Shown: positions 42,293 to 53,380, counted from the stretch's first letter. The stretch is 64,000 bases of DNA from Rhinatrema bivittatum (GCF_901001135.1 NC_042625.1:35779842-35843841); one strand, 5' to 3'. The notes: generated by a model from the sequence alone, not told the origin. Program-made: numbers and translations.

Positions 42293-43568
42293 GCTCACCT
42301 GCCCTGGCCGCGTCAATGGATGCTGGTCTCCGGGGCAACCCCAGTCCTCTCCCCCCTCCTCCCGAAGCAACGAAAGTGGAAAAAAAATCTAAAAATCGAA
42401 AAGCGAAAAAAAAAAAAAAAGCAACGAAGTGGACGGTCGGGATTGCCAGTCCTCTCTCCCCTCCTCTCGAAGCAAGGCTGCTTTACTTTACTTTACTGGA
42501 TTGACCTGACACGCTTTGAAGCTTTCCCGTATTTTTTCTTCCCCTCCCTCCACCTTCTTCCAGCACTTTGCCTGTTTTCTTTGGGGGACTCTCGTTTTCA
42601 CCACATCAATTCCCTGCTCCCCCCAGCAGCTAAGGCCTCCTCCCTCCTCATGTGTAAAGCAACGACTAACTTTTTTTTTCGCAGCCGCTCGAGATTGCCA
42701 GTCCTCTCTCCCCTCCTCCCAGAGCAAGGCGCGAAAAGCAGCCTTGCTTCGGGAGGAGGGGAGACAGGACTGGCAGTGTAAAGCAACGACTTACTTTTTC
42801 GCAGCCCTCCTCCGAAGATGGACATCGGCTCCCCTGCCTCCCGGAGGTGAAGATGGATGCCTGCACGGGCGAAAGCGGCCCCTGTGCGTGCAATTGGGCC
42901 GCTCAAGGCGTGATGTCATGACGTTTGGCGTCACGGCATGTGACGTCACGTCTTGAGCGGCCCAATTGCACGCACAGGGGCCGCTTTCGCCCGTGCAGGC
43001 ATCCATCTTCACCTCCGGGAGGCAGGGGAGCCGATGTCCGTCTCTGCCGATGTCCGTCTTTGGAGGAGGGCTGCAAAAAAGTAAGTCGTTGCTTTACACT
43101 GCCAGTCCTGTCTCCCCTCCTCCCGAAGCAAGGCTGCTTTTCGCGCCTTGCTCTGGGAGGAGGGGAGAGAGGACTGGCAATCTCGAGCGGCTGCGAAAAA
43201 AAAAGTTAGTCGTTGCTTTACACATGAGGAGGGAGGAGGCCTTAGCTGCTGGGGGGAGCAGGGAATTGATGTGGTGAAAACGAGGCTCCCCCAAAAGAAA
43301 ACAGGCAAAGTGCTGGAAGTAAGTGGAGGGGAAGAAAAAATAAGGGAAAGCTTCAAAGCGTGTCAGGTCAATAAAGTAAAGTAAAGCAGCCTTGCTTCGG
43401 GAGGAGGGGAGAGAGGACTGGCAATCCTGACCATCCACTTCGTTGCTACTTTTTTTTTTTTTTTCGCTTTTTAGATTTTTTCCGCTTTCGTTGCTTCGGG
43501 AGGAGGGGGGAGAGGACTGGGGCTGCCCTGGAGACCAGCATCCATTGACGTGGCCAGGGCAGGTGAGC
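42293..43568. repeat. 1.28-kb near-perfect palindrome
   Basis: The left arm 42293-42907 and right arm 42952-43568 are inverse copies with only small differences. The symmetry point is at 42929/42930, with about 44 bp of looser pairing between 'gctcaag' and 'cttgagc'. Arms contain repeated 'gccagtcctctctcccctcc' blocks and A-runs. Open frames on both strands mirror each other because of the symmetry and are not genes. Confidence 0.92.
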
Positions 43569-43636
43569 ATAGGAGAACCGTCCACTTCCTGGTACCTGTC
43601 ATTTCAAATGACATTTGAAATGACAGATACCAGCGT

Positions 43637-43736
43637 GTCCGTGAAGCGTTAGGCCCGCGCACCCAGGTTACTGTATAGGCGCTGTATAGCGCTCTATACA
43701 GTAAAATGGGTTGCGCGGGCCTAACGCTTCACGGAC
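43637..43736. repeat. 100-bp hairpin
   Basis: 'gtccgtgaagcgttaggccc' at 43637 pairs with 'gggcctaacgcttcacggac' ending at 43736 in a 25-bp perfect stem. The loop contains a second stem, tactgtatag / ctatacagta. Confidence 0.88.
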
Positions 43737-44358
43737 GCTTCTTAGACGCAGCTTGCATTTGCAAGCTATTTACATACAGGATCGAGCGGTAGGTGAGCTG
43801 GACAGTGCATGCAGCAACCGCGGGTGCGCCGGGCACTAACGCAGCTCTTCCTACCACTCGTTACTGGATTGACCTGACAATTAGTTCTTTATTATACAGC
43901 TTGAAGAGTACCACCAGAGGTGGCAGTAGTGAGGCAGTCTGATAGTTGCAGTCTTAGGGACCTCGGCAGGGGGAGCCCTTCTCACCCGATGGTCTTGGGA
44001 GTTTCTGAAGCAGGTTTCCCAGCAAGGAAGTACTGTGGATGAGAGAGACTGAGAGTTAGAGTACTCACTAGGTGTTTGCTGTAGATAGGCAATTCCACCA
44101 GGTTGTAGAAAGAAGTGCAGGCACCGAGGCAGGGAGAGCAGGCCCTCGAGGAGCGAGAACCTGTTCCCTGTAAGGCACCTGAAATAAAGCAGAGGGCCCC
44201 TGAGGAGCGGGTACCCAGGTTAGCAGTTACCCCGAAGGGCAGGGAGAGAGCTTCCAGCAGCAGCACGGAAGCGGCAGAGTAGCGTAGACAGGAACGGATC
44301 GAGTCCAGATATAAGTCCTTGCTAACTCAATGAGCTAGCAAATTAGAATAGGTTATTT

Positions 44359-44536
44359 CTCACAGGACAAGCAGGATGGTAGTCCTCACAAATGGGTGAC
44401 ATCGAGGATGGAGCCCTGTACGGAAAACTTTTCTGTCAAAGTTTCAACAAGCTTTGACTGACACTGGCACACTGGGTGCACTGAGCATGCCCAGCCTGCA
44501 ATTATCCCTGTGAGCCACAGGTGTCTCCCTCAGTCT
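44359..44536 (+). repeat. DIRS-E left inverted terminal repeat
   Basis: 'ctcacaggacaagcaggatg' through 'gtctccctcagtct'. Inverse of 50030-50207 with about three differences. Confidence 0.9.
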
Positions 44537-45179
44537 TCTTTTTTCCGCTCTGCAGTAAGCATAGCGGTTGGAGCTCTGTGAGGATTTTTAACTAATTACC
44601 TCATGGAAACACTTAACTTTTCACTTCAAAAAACACTTTTCCCTGCACAGGTCTCCCTCCGCGTACGTTTTTACGACGCTCGGTGAGTACTAATTCTTAT
44701 TTTTCGGTCGGTTCCTGTCACTATCTTAAGGCTGTTAACTGACTGAAGCCTTCCCTTCCCCCATTTTTCAGTTAGCTTTAAACAGCTTGCGAGTATCTCT
44801 GTGACACTCTGCTTGCTTATGCTAGTGGGGTAGGGATTTTTTCCTTAACTTTAGGACTTCTGTAGCTTCAAGTCCTTCGTTCCCTGGTACCCTCACGCAG
44901 TCGATACCCTATCGCTACACCGGGACCCTCCTAAACCGCCCTGGGCTTTTATATGTCATCAGCGCCCCTCCCCCCACGGTGCCCTGATGCCTTTATCCAT
45001 GTTTTTTGCTTTTCAGTGCTACAAGGCTTTTTCCTCCTACGCACTGTTTTTTTTTCCTTGGGCTTCCTCGGTGCCGGCCCTACCCGGATGCATGCCATTG
45101 ACGCACACGCTGTTAGTCACTGCCATGCATACTCGGGTCGCCGCCACCGCTGCCCGAGACACTTTTTAACGATCCCAGG

Positions 45180-45950
45180 GTCACTTCATCGATGCCACCC
45201 CCCCTTTTGGGATGCCATCGATGCCCCATCCTCCCCACCGATGTCCAGCCCTTTTCCATCGGTGGGCATCGGTGCCACATCGATTCGTCGGTGGGCATCG
45301 ATGCCGGATGGTCCCCATCAGTGGACATTGGTACCGGATGGTCCCCATCGATGGACATCGGTGCCGGATGGCTTGTCCGTCGATGGCATTGGTGCCGGAT
45401 GGCCGTCCGTCGATGGCATTGGTGCCAGGTCCTTTTGCATCGATGGACACCGATGCCCAGGTGTTTCATCCATGGGCATCTATGTTAGAATGCATCCATC
45501 GAGGGCAGGTCGATGCCAGGGCTGCTCCCATCGGTGAAATTTGATGCCCAGGTGGGTCCCATCGGTGGGTATCCATGCCGGCTCGATTCCGTGGATGGGC
45601 GTTGATGCCAATGCCAGCCTTATGGCTGGCATCGATGCCCATGCCGATTCCAGGACTGGCGTTGATGCCGGGATGGAATTCATCGACTGGGAGATCCATG
45701 CCATCGATTCCATACGTGTCCATATCGATGCCACCGACACACGTGTCTGGGGCACCGATGCCATGTACACTTGGAAATCTGAGTCTGTCCAAATCGATAC
45801 CGTCAACGTCTGTGGCCCTATAGTTGATGCCCGTGGCCATGCCACAAACGGCATAAATGCCCGCCTCCATGCATCGATGCCCTCGACACCTCCGTTTTCC
45901 TTCGGTGTCCTTGACGCCCTATTGATTCGACTTCGACTCAGTCGATGCCG
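45180..45950 (+). repeat. 'catcgatgcc' degenerate tandem repeat
   Basis: The decamer-like core 'catcg(a/g)tgcc' recurs dozens of times, with a higher-order unit near 45290-45430 ('ggatggtccccatcgatgg'). The same core encodes the Ser/Pro-rich middle of gag in B (20160-20440) and C (27560-27940), so this is an expanded version of that gag segment. The many open frames on both strands are repeat artefacts. Confidence 0.75.
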
Positions 45951-46239
45951 GTATCTTTTTCAATAACGGCAATGTTTTTCGATTATTCGATTCCACATCG
46001 TTTCAAAGATACCTATGCCACTGCTGTCAGTGCCCGTCACTGTCATCATTCTCCTGGCCAGTCATCGACGATTTTTCATACCCATTTTGATGATATCCTC
46101 GAAGCCCCTTAGGTTGCCTTCAATATCGTCAATACTGACATAGCACCGCCACATAATACCCTCGCCTCCTCACATTGCTCCACGCTTTGGGTTCTTTTTT
46201 AAGCCCCGTATTAGCTTAAGACACTCCATTGTGTCAGGA

Positions 46240-48796
46240 GCAGAGCAGGCGTGCTGACAGTTCGTCATCGATCGCCTTCCAGGACGACGAGGGCTTCCAT
46301 CTCGGCGCTGGGGAAAGACCGGGCCGAGCACCGTGGCACCCATCATCGCCGACATCGTGATCGTCCGCCGCTGACGCCATCCAGCACATCGGTGCCATCC
46401 TTCTCCAGGCTGGACAACGCTCGGGCAGAGCGACATCACCACTGCCATCAGCACTGTTCCTACAGTTTTGGCAGTCCTTGGTGATCCAGAACTTCCGGAT
46501 CCAGGTCCGACAGCTTCTGCATTGGCGTCACGACACATCGAGCCGCTGGGACGAGGGAAGGGAACATGAGTTCCGTTAGGGCTCCTCTGTTCCTGGCGTG
46601 CCCCACCGTCAAGTGGTGTGGGACTATGGCCATCTGTTACACTTAGCAGTCTAAATGCCACTCACGCCTGGCCTGTCTCCTCTGTACCTGTGCCACCATA
46701 CCGGGTTTCAGAGCGAGATGGACGTTTACGTCCCCGGCCTTACCCTCGAGGACTCCGGAGACCGTCGGAGTCAACAATCTTCACCGGCTCGTCTTGCGGC
46801 GATCCACGTCGGATGGTAAGTACCCGCTTCGGCGGCATTCCCATAGAGTTGTGTTCTCCCATTCGGACCGTGGTTCGAAAAGTTCTGGGTCATGTGCATT
46901 TTAGAACTGTATTAGTGTCACATATCGCTATGTTAGCTATGTTAGCCACAATATCAGGAGAACCCCTCTATCTTCTTGGGATTGCAGCAGGGCTTCTTCT
47001 CTTGTCAGTAACAAGTCCCTGTGCCGACCAATGCTCTGACTCTTGGTTCCCTCCCAACCAAGGTCCAGCTGCATTGGCTGATCTGCTAAACATGAGATTC
47101 AGCAACCATTGCCCCATGTACAAGTCCACCTTGAGGCCTGGCCACAGGTCTCAGTGTCTCCTTGTACAGCATACAGAAATGCGGGTACCACTTACCGCTC
47201 ACACACCTGCAGGAGCCTACATGATATCCTCCATTGGGACACCTCCTGGTCTCCCATCTGGTCAGATATCAGAGCGGCCACCCCACCTTGTACCAAAGTC
47301 CCGGTACACTCCCCCAGGCGCTACGAAGTGCAGAGGGGAGAAGGGAGGGGGGTTGGGGATTTTTAATTGCACTATTCTTTCTTTTAACAGAAAATAGTTA
47401 CTCTCCGCACATCCTGGACCTAAGAAAATCCAACTTTCTTTAGACGTCACAGGTACAATGGTATCTTTGGTTACCATCACTCCATACTGCAGTAAGTACA
47501 ATAATTTAATGTTTCTATGTGCTTTATGGTGAGTCAACATTACAACCCCAAGCTCTGCCGCTGGCACCAGCTTCGGTAAGTGAACTGTCTCTTGCATCAC
47601 TGTTGGTGAATGCTGTTTTCTCTGCGGAGTGTAACATCATTCACTTTCCTTTCAGTACATGCAAGGAGCTCTCACTTTTTTCAGGACTCACTATACATTT
47701 ACTAACTGGGATTACTGTCACTGCCATAAATCCCTTCTGTAACACTTCTGGACACCACAGTCTTAAGACCCTCTTGTCCAGCATGCGCACAGACATTCTG
47801 ATACATTGTTATATGTCCCTGCGCATATTTTCCATAACCTCAACCTTTCAACTTTTCATGGTTGGGTTATGGGGTTTCTTCCCACTATGCATTTTTCTCA
47901 TAATTCAAAACTGCTATGGGTTATATTCAGTGACATTCTATACTCAATGGACCTAAGTGGTTTCATTGCTTTCGTCCCTGATTCTTATCCCAGTTCGAAC
48001 TAGGACCTAGTCTCCTTCGACTCATGCTCGCAATTCCTTAGGGTTATAAAGTTTCTCCTGAAAGCTGTCAACCCATTATGCATCTATTGCACTCCAGCAT
48101 AGTTTCTCATAACTTCCTGGACGTTGCACCCATGAGTTATGCCCTTATGCCTTCCAATACTGCTTTTGCAACAATTCTTTGTGCATACAGACAGACAGCA
48201 TAGGGACAATGTGCTTTCCAACTCATAAGCACGCACAACCTCTTAGCTGCTCTGCTAGACAGCTGCACAGCTCTACCCTTGGCCCTTGTTCACTTCATGC
48301 GTCCTTGGGCCACATATCTAAGAGATTTAATGAACGCTCTATCTGACCTTCTCCACGTAGGTTCTATCCTCTCGAATGGTCTCAATTACATGTGTACAGG
48401 GCAAATCTTTTAACGCTGAGTTTAACTAAACTTTCCTCTGCGTCTGCATCATTCCATACGATGCACAGGTTCTGCTCCCTACACATGTTTCCTATGCGTT
48501 CCCTTAGATGCCTTTTCTTCCATCAAAGGCCTCTTCAATATATCTCTTCTGCTGCCTCTAGTAGCCAGCATTCTTCTAATGTTGAACTGGGATGGGGTTC
48601 AGTATTCTTTTCCCCACTCCCTGACTGAGATCAGTATGCTTCCCATACTTCTCAATCCATCATATCAGTAACCTTTATTCCCTCACCAGTCAGTCCCAAA
48701 TCATAGACTTACTGATGTTCTTAGGTTCTGGTAGCATCACAAAACCTTCTAAACATAAATCTTGCCGTTTAATATGGCAGGCTTTACCTCCTGACG

Positions 48797-48831
<35 letters not shown>

Positions 48832-49700
48832 TATTACCCCTTTTACTTTTCCACCATTTTTTCTTACTCCCTCGGATTCTGTTCTCCAGACATCCTCCAC
48901 ATAGATACAACCTTTCTCTTAGGAGGTGTATCGTTTTGGGAGTTGGGTTCCCGTTTCGGTAATCCTCTCTGAGTCGGCTTACCATGGATTATCCACTGAT
49001 CAAGCCGCCTCTATTTCTCTAATCACGGAATGAACATATATATTCTCCTTATAAGTCTCATACATTCTACGTTTGAGCCTTTCCATTCCTCTCTTCCACA
49101 GTTTGGCAAGGGAACTTCTTTCCCTCTTAATGTCATTCCTGCCAGCAGGGTCCGTGAGTTATGCACTCTTTCCATACTCACCTGACTCCGTTCCTCTGCC
49201 ACTGAGTAGTTCTACGCATTCAACTTTCTATCCTTTTCAGGTAGATGTTGTATCTCCTTTCCTCAGGAAATACTCTATTAATTTTTCCTAACCTCTCTCT
49301 CTCGCCCTAGGGAGAGACTGGGTTTTCCACATTCCTGGACAGTAATGCTGCGCTTACATTCTATCTACATTGCACTGCATTCCATGTGAATTCCACTTGA
49401 CTCTTTCCTTCATGCAAGGGTCAAGCTGCTACTTCCAGTGGCCACACAGACCTAATCCTTCTGATTAAGTGGGTCTATATTTCCTTTCCTACCAACAAGC
49501 AGACATTTCACTACAACACTGTGGGTATCCACATACTGTTGTGTCCGTCTTAGCCTTAACAGCTTCCCTTTGGTTACTGCTGCTTGTACTTTTTTATCAG
49601 GTTGCAGCCTGGAGTCCTCTCCATACCTTCGCAGCCTATTATTGCTTACATTTGACTAGCCGGCATGCTCCATGTTTGGCCAGTCCGACTACTCTTACCT
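46240..49700 (+). pseudogene. DIRS-E gag, RT and recombinase debris
   Basis: Scattered matches in DIRS order: an Arg/His-rich gag piece (ISALGKDRAEHRGTHHRRHRDR) near 46300; RT block ILDLRKSNFL followed by a MVSL-like stretch near 47410-47480; FCSLHMFPMRSL near 48470; a KPSKHKSCR...WQAL counterpart of the recombinase KPSTRKSYRSKWK near 48745; and WSPLHTFAAYYCL at 49612-49650. Between them are many small deletions and stops and one A-run of about 27 at 48800-48828. None can be translated. The decay contrasts with the almost identical terminal repeats. Confidence 0.7.
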
Positions 49701-49851
49701 TTTCAATTCAGTACCCAACATCCTTCCACGAACCCATTATGGTGTTGCGGATGCCCTCCGTTCCCATTTCCACCTCAGTCGTTACGCCTTTGCGCATCTG
49801 CGGTGTATCTGGTGCATTCCCGGGCATCCTCAGCTCGGTACTCACCCATTT

Positions 49852-49948
49852 GTGAGGACTACCATCCTGCTTGTCCTGTGAGAAAGCAAATGTTGCTTAC
49901 CTGATGTAACAGGGTGTTCTCACAGGACAGCAGGATGTTAGTCCTCAC
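49852..49948 (+). repeat. DIRS-E internal complementary region
   Basis: 'tgaggactaccatcctgctt' at the left, then 'agcaaatgttgcttacctga' and 'gtgttctcacaggacagcag'. The right half is the reverse complement of the right outer end at 50175-50240. Confidence 0.88.
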
Positions 49949-50029
49949 GAAACCCGCCCGCCACCCCCCGCGGAGTTGGGTCTGTATACTTTTATTTTAG
50001 TTTCGCTTGCGCTTTTTAGCTATAAGACG

Positions 50030-50207
50030 AGACTGAGGGAGACACCTGTGGCTCACAGGGATAATTGCAGGCTGGGGCATGCTCAGTGCACCCAGTGTGC
50101 CAGTGTCAGTCAAAGCTTGTTGAAACTTTGACAGAAAAGTTTTCCGTACAGGGCTCCATCCTCGATGTCACCCATTTGTGAGGACTAACATCCTGCTGTC
50201 CTGTGAG
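50030..50207 (+). repeat. DIRS-E right inverted terminal repeat
   Basis: Inverse of 44359-44536. The outward extension to 50240 carries CAG|GTAAG. Confidence 0.9.
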
Positions 50208-52016
50208 AACACCTGTTACATCAGGTAAGCAACATTTGCTATACCCGGATGGCGTGATGTCAGCAAGGGGGAACGCCCCCGAAGTTTGCGCCAGGGTTGG
50301 AATAAAGACGTGGGTGGCATGCGTGCACCCTAGTAGGTACTTGGGAGGAGCATAGCGGGAGGCTGCACCATAGCCGTTCTGGGGATGCTGGAGATGTCGG
50401 CTTGTAGACGCGGCGGTAGCCATCTTTCCTAGATAAACGGGAGGAGCCGTGAATAAGGTGAGGCAAACGGGGCGAAGCCATCTAGCACCAACGGACGCAA
50501 CAATCAATTACAAATGATCCAGTACTTTTCAATAATCTACAAACTCTAAAGGAATTGCAGCAAATTACCTGAACATGAACTCAAGCAATTTACCAACACC
50601 ATAGTAGACACAGAAGGCTGTGTAAAGCATATCACTCATTCCATCTTTGATTCTTTTGATACGTCTTCCAGAGTTTCAGTTACAAGTATAATTGCAAGAA
50701 AACTAGCATGGCTTTGAGCTTCTGGCATCAGGGAGGAAATCCATGAGAAGTTAGCAAACATCCCATATGATGGTGACAACTTGTTCAGAGAAAAGATAAC
50801 CAAAACAGTAGAATCAATCAAAGTACTGCTCTCCAGTCATTGCATTTCAAAATGGATACTTCCTCCAGCAGAAAATATCATCAGGACTCTTACAGAAGAC
50901 CTTATTATTTTCACAAAGGAGAAGATATAATCCCTATCCATATTACAGGCAATGTCCCATGCTAATTCAGCAGCTGCAACAGCAGGAGCAATAGCCTCAA
51001 GCCAGGCAAAGCATTTGTGGGTCAACCTATCCCTAAAGCCACATGACAGCCTATACTGAGGCTGCTTAGTCTGTCTCTTTTGTTATTGAACACAACCAAC
51101 CTACATTCAAAACCCATTCCCAAAACTACAAGTAGGGGGAAGACTGAAATTAATTTGAGAAGACTATGGAATCTCATTGCTATGACAAATGGGTTTTGAA
51201 GCTTGTTTCATCAGGATATTTGAGTTTGAGCAATTGTCACCTTGAAGTCCACCTTTTACCAACATCAATATAGTCTACAACTAGTAGTTCTGTCTCAAGA
51301 ACTAAAATACCTCTTGAAATCCCAAACAATGCAAACGGTCCCATAAGCTCAACAAAGGAGAGAATTTTACTCCAGATATTTTCTAATCCCAGATATTTTC
51401 TAATCTTGTATCTCAGGGATTTAAACACCTTTCAAAAGAAAGAGACGTTTCAGATGAGCTCATTAAGTACAATTCTCCCACTGATTCAACAGCAAGGCTA
51501 GTTGATCTTGTTAGACATTAGGGATGCTTACTCTCATATCAAAATCAACAAACAACACAAGAAATACTTCTAGATTAATATTAGATTAATATTACCAAAA
51601 CAGACTATTGCCCTCATCTAGCGGTAGCTCCAAGAGTCTTTACCAGATATCTAGCTGTAGTGGCTGTTCATCTAAGAAACAAAATCTAGCTTTTCCATAT
51701 CTAGATGATTGGCTAATATCAAGTACTTCTTATGAAAATTCTATAGAAGATGTAAATCAAGTTATAAACACTATGCAGAACCTTGGATTTCTAGTAAATT
51801 TTGCAAAATCCAACTTGATTCCAAATCAACAGCTAGAATTCATAAGTGCAAAACTAGTCTTGCTCAAGGGAAAAAACCTACCTTCCCTATCAAAGGGCAA
51901 CAGAATACAGATCTTAACAAAGTCTTTATTTGAAAGCATATGGATTACAGATCAAAAGTAAATGAAAAATTGAGGACACATGGCTTCCACAGTACATTTA
52001 AACTCCTATCATGGTT

Positions 52017-52033
52017 GAAAATGAGAGAGGCAC
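52017..52033 (+). repeat. 17-bp target-site duplication, left
   Basis: GAAAATGAGAGAGGCAC, repeated exactly at 52588-52604 on the other side of the L1-like insertion. Confidence 0.92.
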
Positions 52034-52587
52034 GATCGCAGCTCGACTGGTGGTAGCACACTGGTGGAAAAGAAAGGATCCCCCTCCTATACATTTAGTG
52101 GTTGCCAGGCTCACGGGTATTAAAGCTATGGAGAAAATATCTGCATTCTGCAGGGATGCTTTAGTTAAGTACGGGAAAATATGGGAACCTTTTGACAAGT
52201 GGCTTCATATATATAAGTCCACCTGCCGGGATTTTGAGCCTGGGCCTGCTTTAATTAAAGCACGGTCATCTCAGGCATGAGTCTAACCTTCGGTTTCTAT
52301 GTATATCTTCTTTTTCATTTATTTAACAGCTGTCTCCAGATACAATGATATTTTACTGTTCTTGTTTGATGTTGATACTCAGCTATACCGACTGTACAGT
52401 ATGATGCTCATTGGTATTGTTACTATTATTAATAGTCTGTTGGGGAGGGTGGGGGGGTAGGGAAGGGAGGGGGTTTAATATGGAAAGTTTGGATTACAAG
52501 AATGTCTCGGCTGAAACGTAGCTGTATGATAACGTCATAGCATGTATATTTGATGTTGCCCAAATAAAAAGTTAAATTACAAAAAAA
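52034..52587 (+). mobile_element. L1/Tx1-like LINE 3' end
   Basis: A 554-bp insert with an exact 17-bp target duplication and a short A-tail (aaaaaaa). It encodes the extreme C-terminus of ORF2 (HLVVARLTGIKAMEKISAF, KYGKIWEPFDKWLHIYKS, stop at 52280), then a 3' UTR with a G-rich tract near 52440-52470 and 'aataaaaag' close to the end. Long exact duplication plus A-tail is the L1-type signature. The C-terminal sequence is compatible with the L1/Tx1 group of amphibians, but the exact clade is uncertain. Confidence 0.82.
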
Positions 52588-52604
52588 GAAAATGAGAGAG
52601 GCAC
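52588..52604 (+). repeat. 17-bp target-site duplication, right
   Basis: Exact copy of 52017-52033. Confidence 0.92.
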
Positions 52605-52830
52605 AGTGGCACCTAAAGAAATACTGGGATCAACATGTCCAAAATGTAATTACAAAATACCCATAACAAAGGTTTGTTACACTCACTCAAGTGATTGACA
52701 AAAAGAAAGAATCTGATACAAGGGCAGAACATGCATCCTTTACAGATTCAAAAAATATTAACAAATGCCTGGAACCAAGGAATGGGTGCATATGTTGACT
52801 CCATATTCACACAAGGCATTTGGATAAAGT

Positions 52831-53380
52831 GAGAGTTCAGTGCTGAGCTGGACAGTTTACGCCAGCAGCATACGCTTCCAGTGCTACCTACTGCCAGAAT
52901 AACACTAGAAGCACCTGGGTTTGCATTGTACAGTGATCTCGGGTCTCAAAAATGAGCCGTGATTTCAGTATTGGGTGTCAGGAGGTGACGGTGTGCAGAA
53001 CAGCAAGGAGGCAATATTCTTTTGTATTAATTGGGGAGGGAGTGGGGAGGTCTGGTACACATACATGTATTCTTGTTTAAATTGGAGGGGGTTTAGAAGG
53101 GGTCTTTTTAACATTTGTGCTGGGAAGGTGGAATCAGTTCTGGAGGCCAGTGATTAAGGTTTTTTTCTCTTTAGCAAAGGAGGGCCACTAACTCAATATT
53201 TATTGAAAATAGATCGGTTAGATTTAAAGTTATCCTTCACTTTAAGCAAGTATATCAGAGGAATAGTTATTCTGCTGAATATCTGGGACAAGTTATCAGA
53301 CATCTTAGCCTGATAACATTTTTGCTTGCCAGCTTACTGAATATTACCCCCATAAATTATAAAGTCTTTATAACATTGTA
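52831..53380. other. Intron, no recognised element
   Basis: Mixed sequence with a short 'gtgctgagctggacagtttac' segment that recalls right-hand text of the palindromic element (43795), then AT-rich intron. No gene is seen. Confidence 0.45.

Larger units (their letters stand above)
41974..43876. mobile_element. Palindromic foldback DNA element, 1.9 kb
   Basis: Terminal inverted repeats of 16 bp (caggtcaatccagtaa, exact) at 41974-41989 and 43861-43876 are flanked by ACA on both sides (41971-41973, 43877-43879), a possible 3-bp target duplication. Inside is a giant palindrome (42293-43568) and two further hairpins (43596-43626, 43637-43736). No transposase is found. The 3-bp duplication would suit Harbinger- or CACTA-like transposition, but the terminal sequence is not one I recognise. 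It interrupts LTR2. Confidence 0.8.
44357..50240 (+). mobile_element. DIRS-E, decayed interior with sharp ends
   Basis: The inverted repeats 44359-44536 and 50030-50207 differ by only a few bases in 178. An ICR lies at 49852-49948, and the right outer end runs to 'catcaggtaagcaacatttgct' at 50240. It is inserted in LTR2, leaving only an AT shared at the junctions. Relics of gag (46250-46620), RT (ILDLRKSNF at 47412), the post-RNase H block (HRFCSLH...LQYIS at 48460-48560) and recombinase (AAWSPLHTFAAYYCL at 49600) are recognisable in order, but no frame survives. Confidence 0.88.
41855..50503 (-). mobile_element. Gypsy-like solo LTR (LTR2), split by two insertions
   Basis: Pieces 41855-41973, 43877-44356 and 50241-50503 together form one LTR of about 860 bp on the - strand, starting TGTTGCGTCC and ending CCATAACA. 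A poly-A signal (AATAAAG) lies near the end of the second piece (read on -, near 43895). The flanks ACCAA (41850-41854) and ATCAA (50504-50508) look like a 5-bp target duplication with one difference. On either side DIRS-D gag is continuous. No internal gypsy genes are present, so this is a solo LTR formed by recombination and later hit by the palindromic element and by DIRS-E. Confidence 0.82.
50509..52830 (+). pseudogene. DIRS-D gag end, RT and RNase H relic
   Basis: Continues D after LTR2. The gag blocks FDSFDTSSRVSVTSIIARKLAWL and IPYDGDNLFREKITKTVESIK at 50640-50830 match C's gag (ATYDCFETAARL...CVGDNLFGEKI). RT follows with decayed FQMSSLSTILPLIQQ and SYLKINKQ-like blocks near 51450-51560, then an open frame 51608-51961 with LAFPYLDDWLISS (catalytic YLDD) and NLGFLVNFAKSNLIP. 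An L1-like insert (52034-52587) interrupts it, after which an RNase H-like GAYVDSIFTQGIWIK appears near 52780. It ends about 52830 without recombinase or inverted repeat. Heavily mutated and the oldest of the lettered DIRS copies. Confidence 0.8.

Noticed and set aside
42320..43585. Multiple 70-160-codon frames on both strands
   Set aside because: They are mirror images produced by the palindrome and its repeated blocks, with low-complexity composition and no known domain.
45113..45966. Histidine- and isoleucine-rich repeat proteins on both strands
   Set aside because: They arise from the 'catcgatgcc' repeat of the decayed DIRS-E gag; no start context or conserved domain.
48797..48829. A-run as a retroposon tail
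   Set aside because: No upstream retroposon body or flanking duplication is visible; treated as a homopolymer expansion within DIRS-E.
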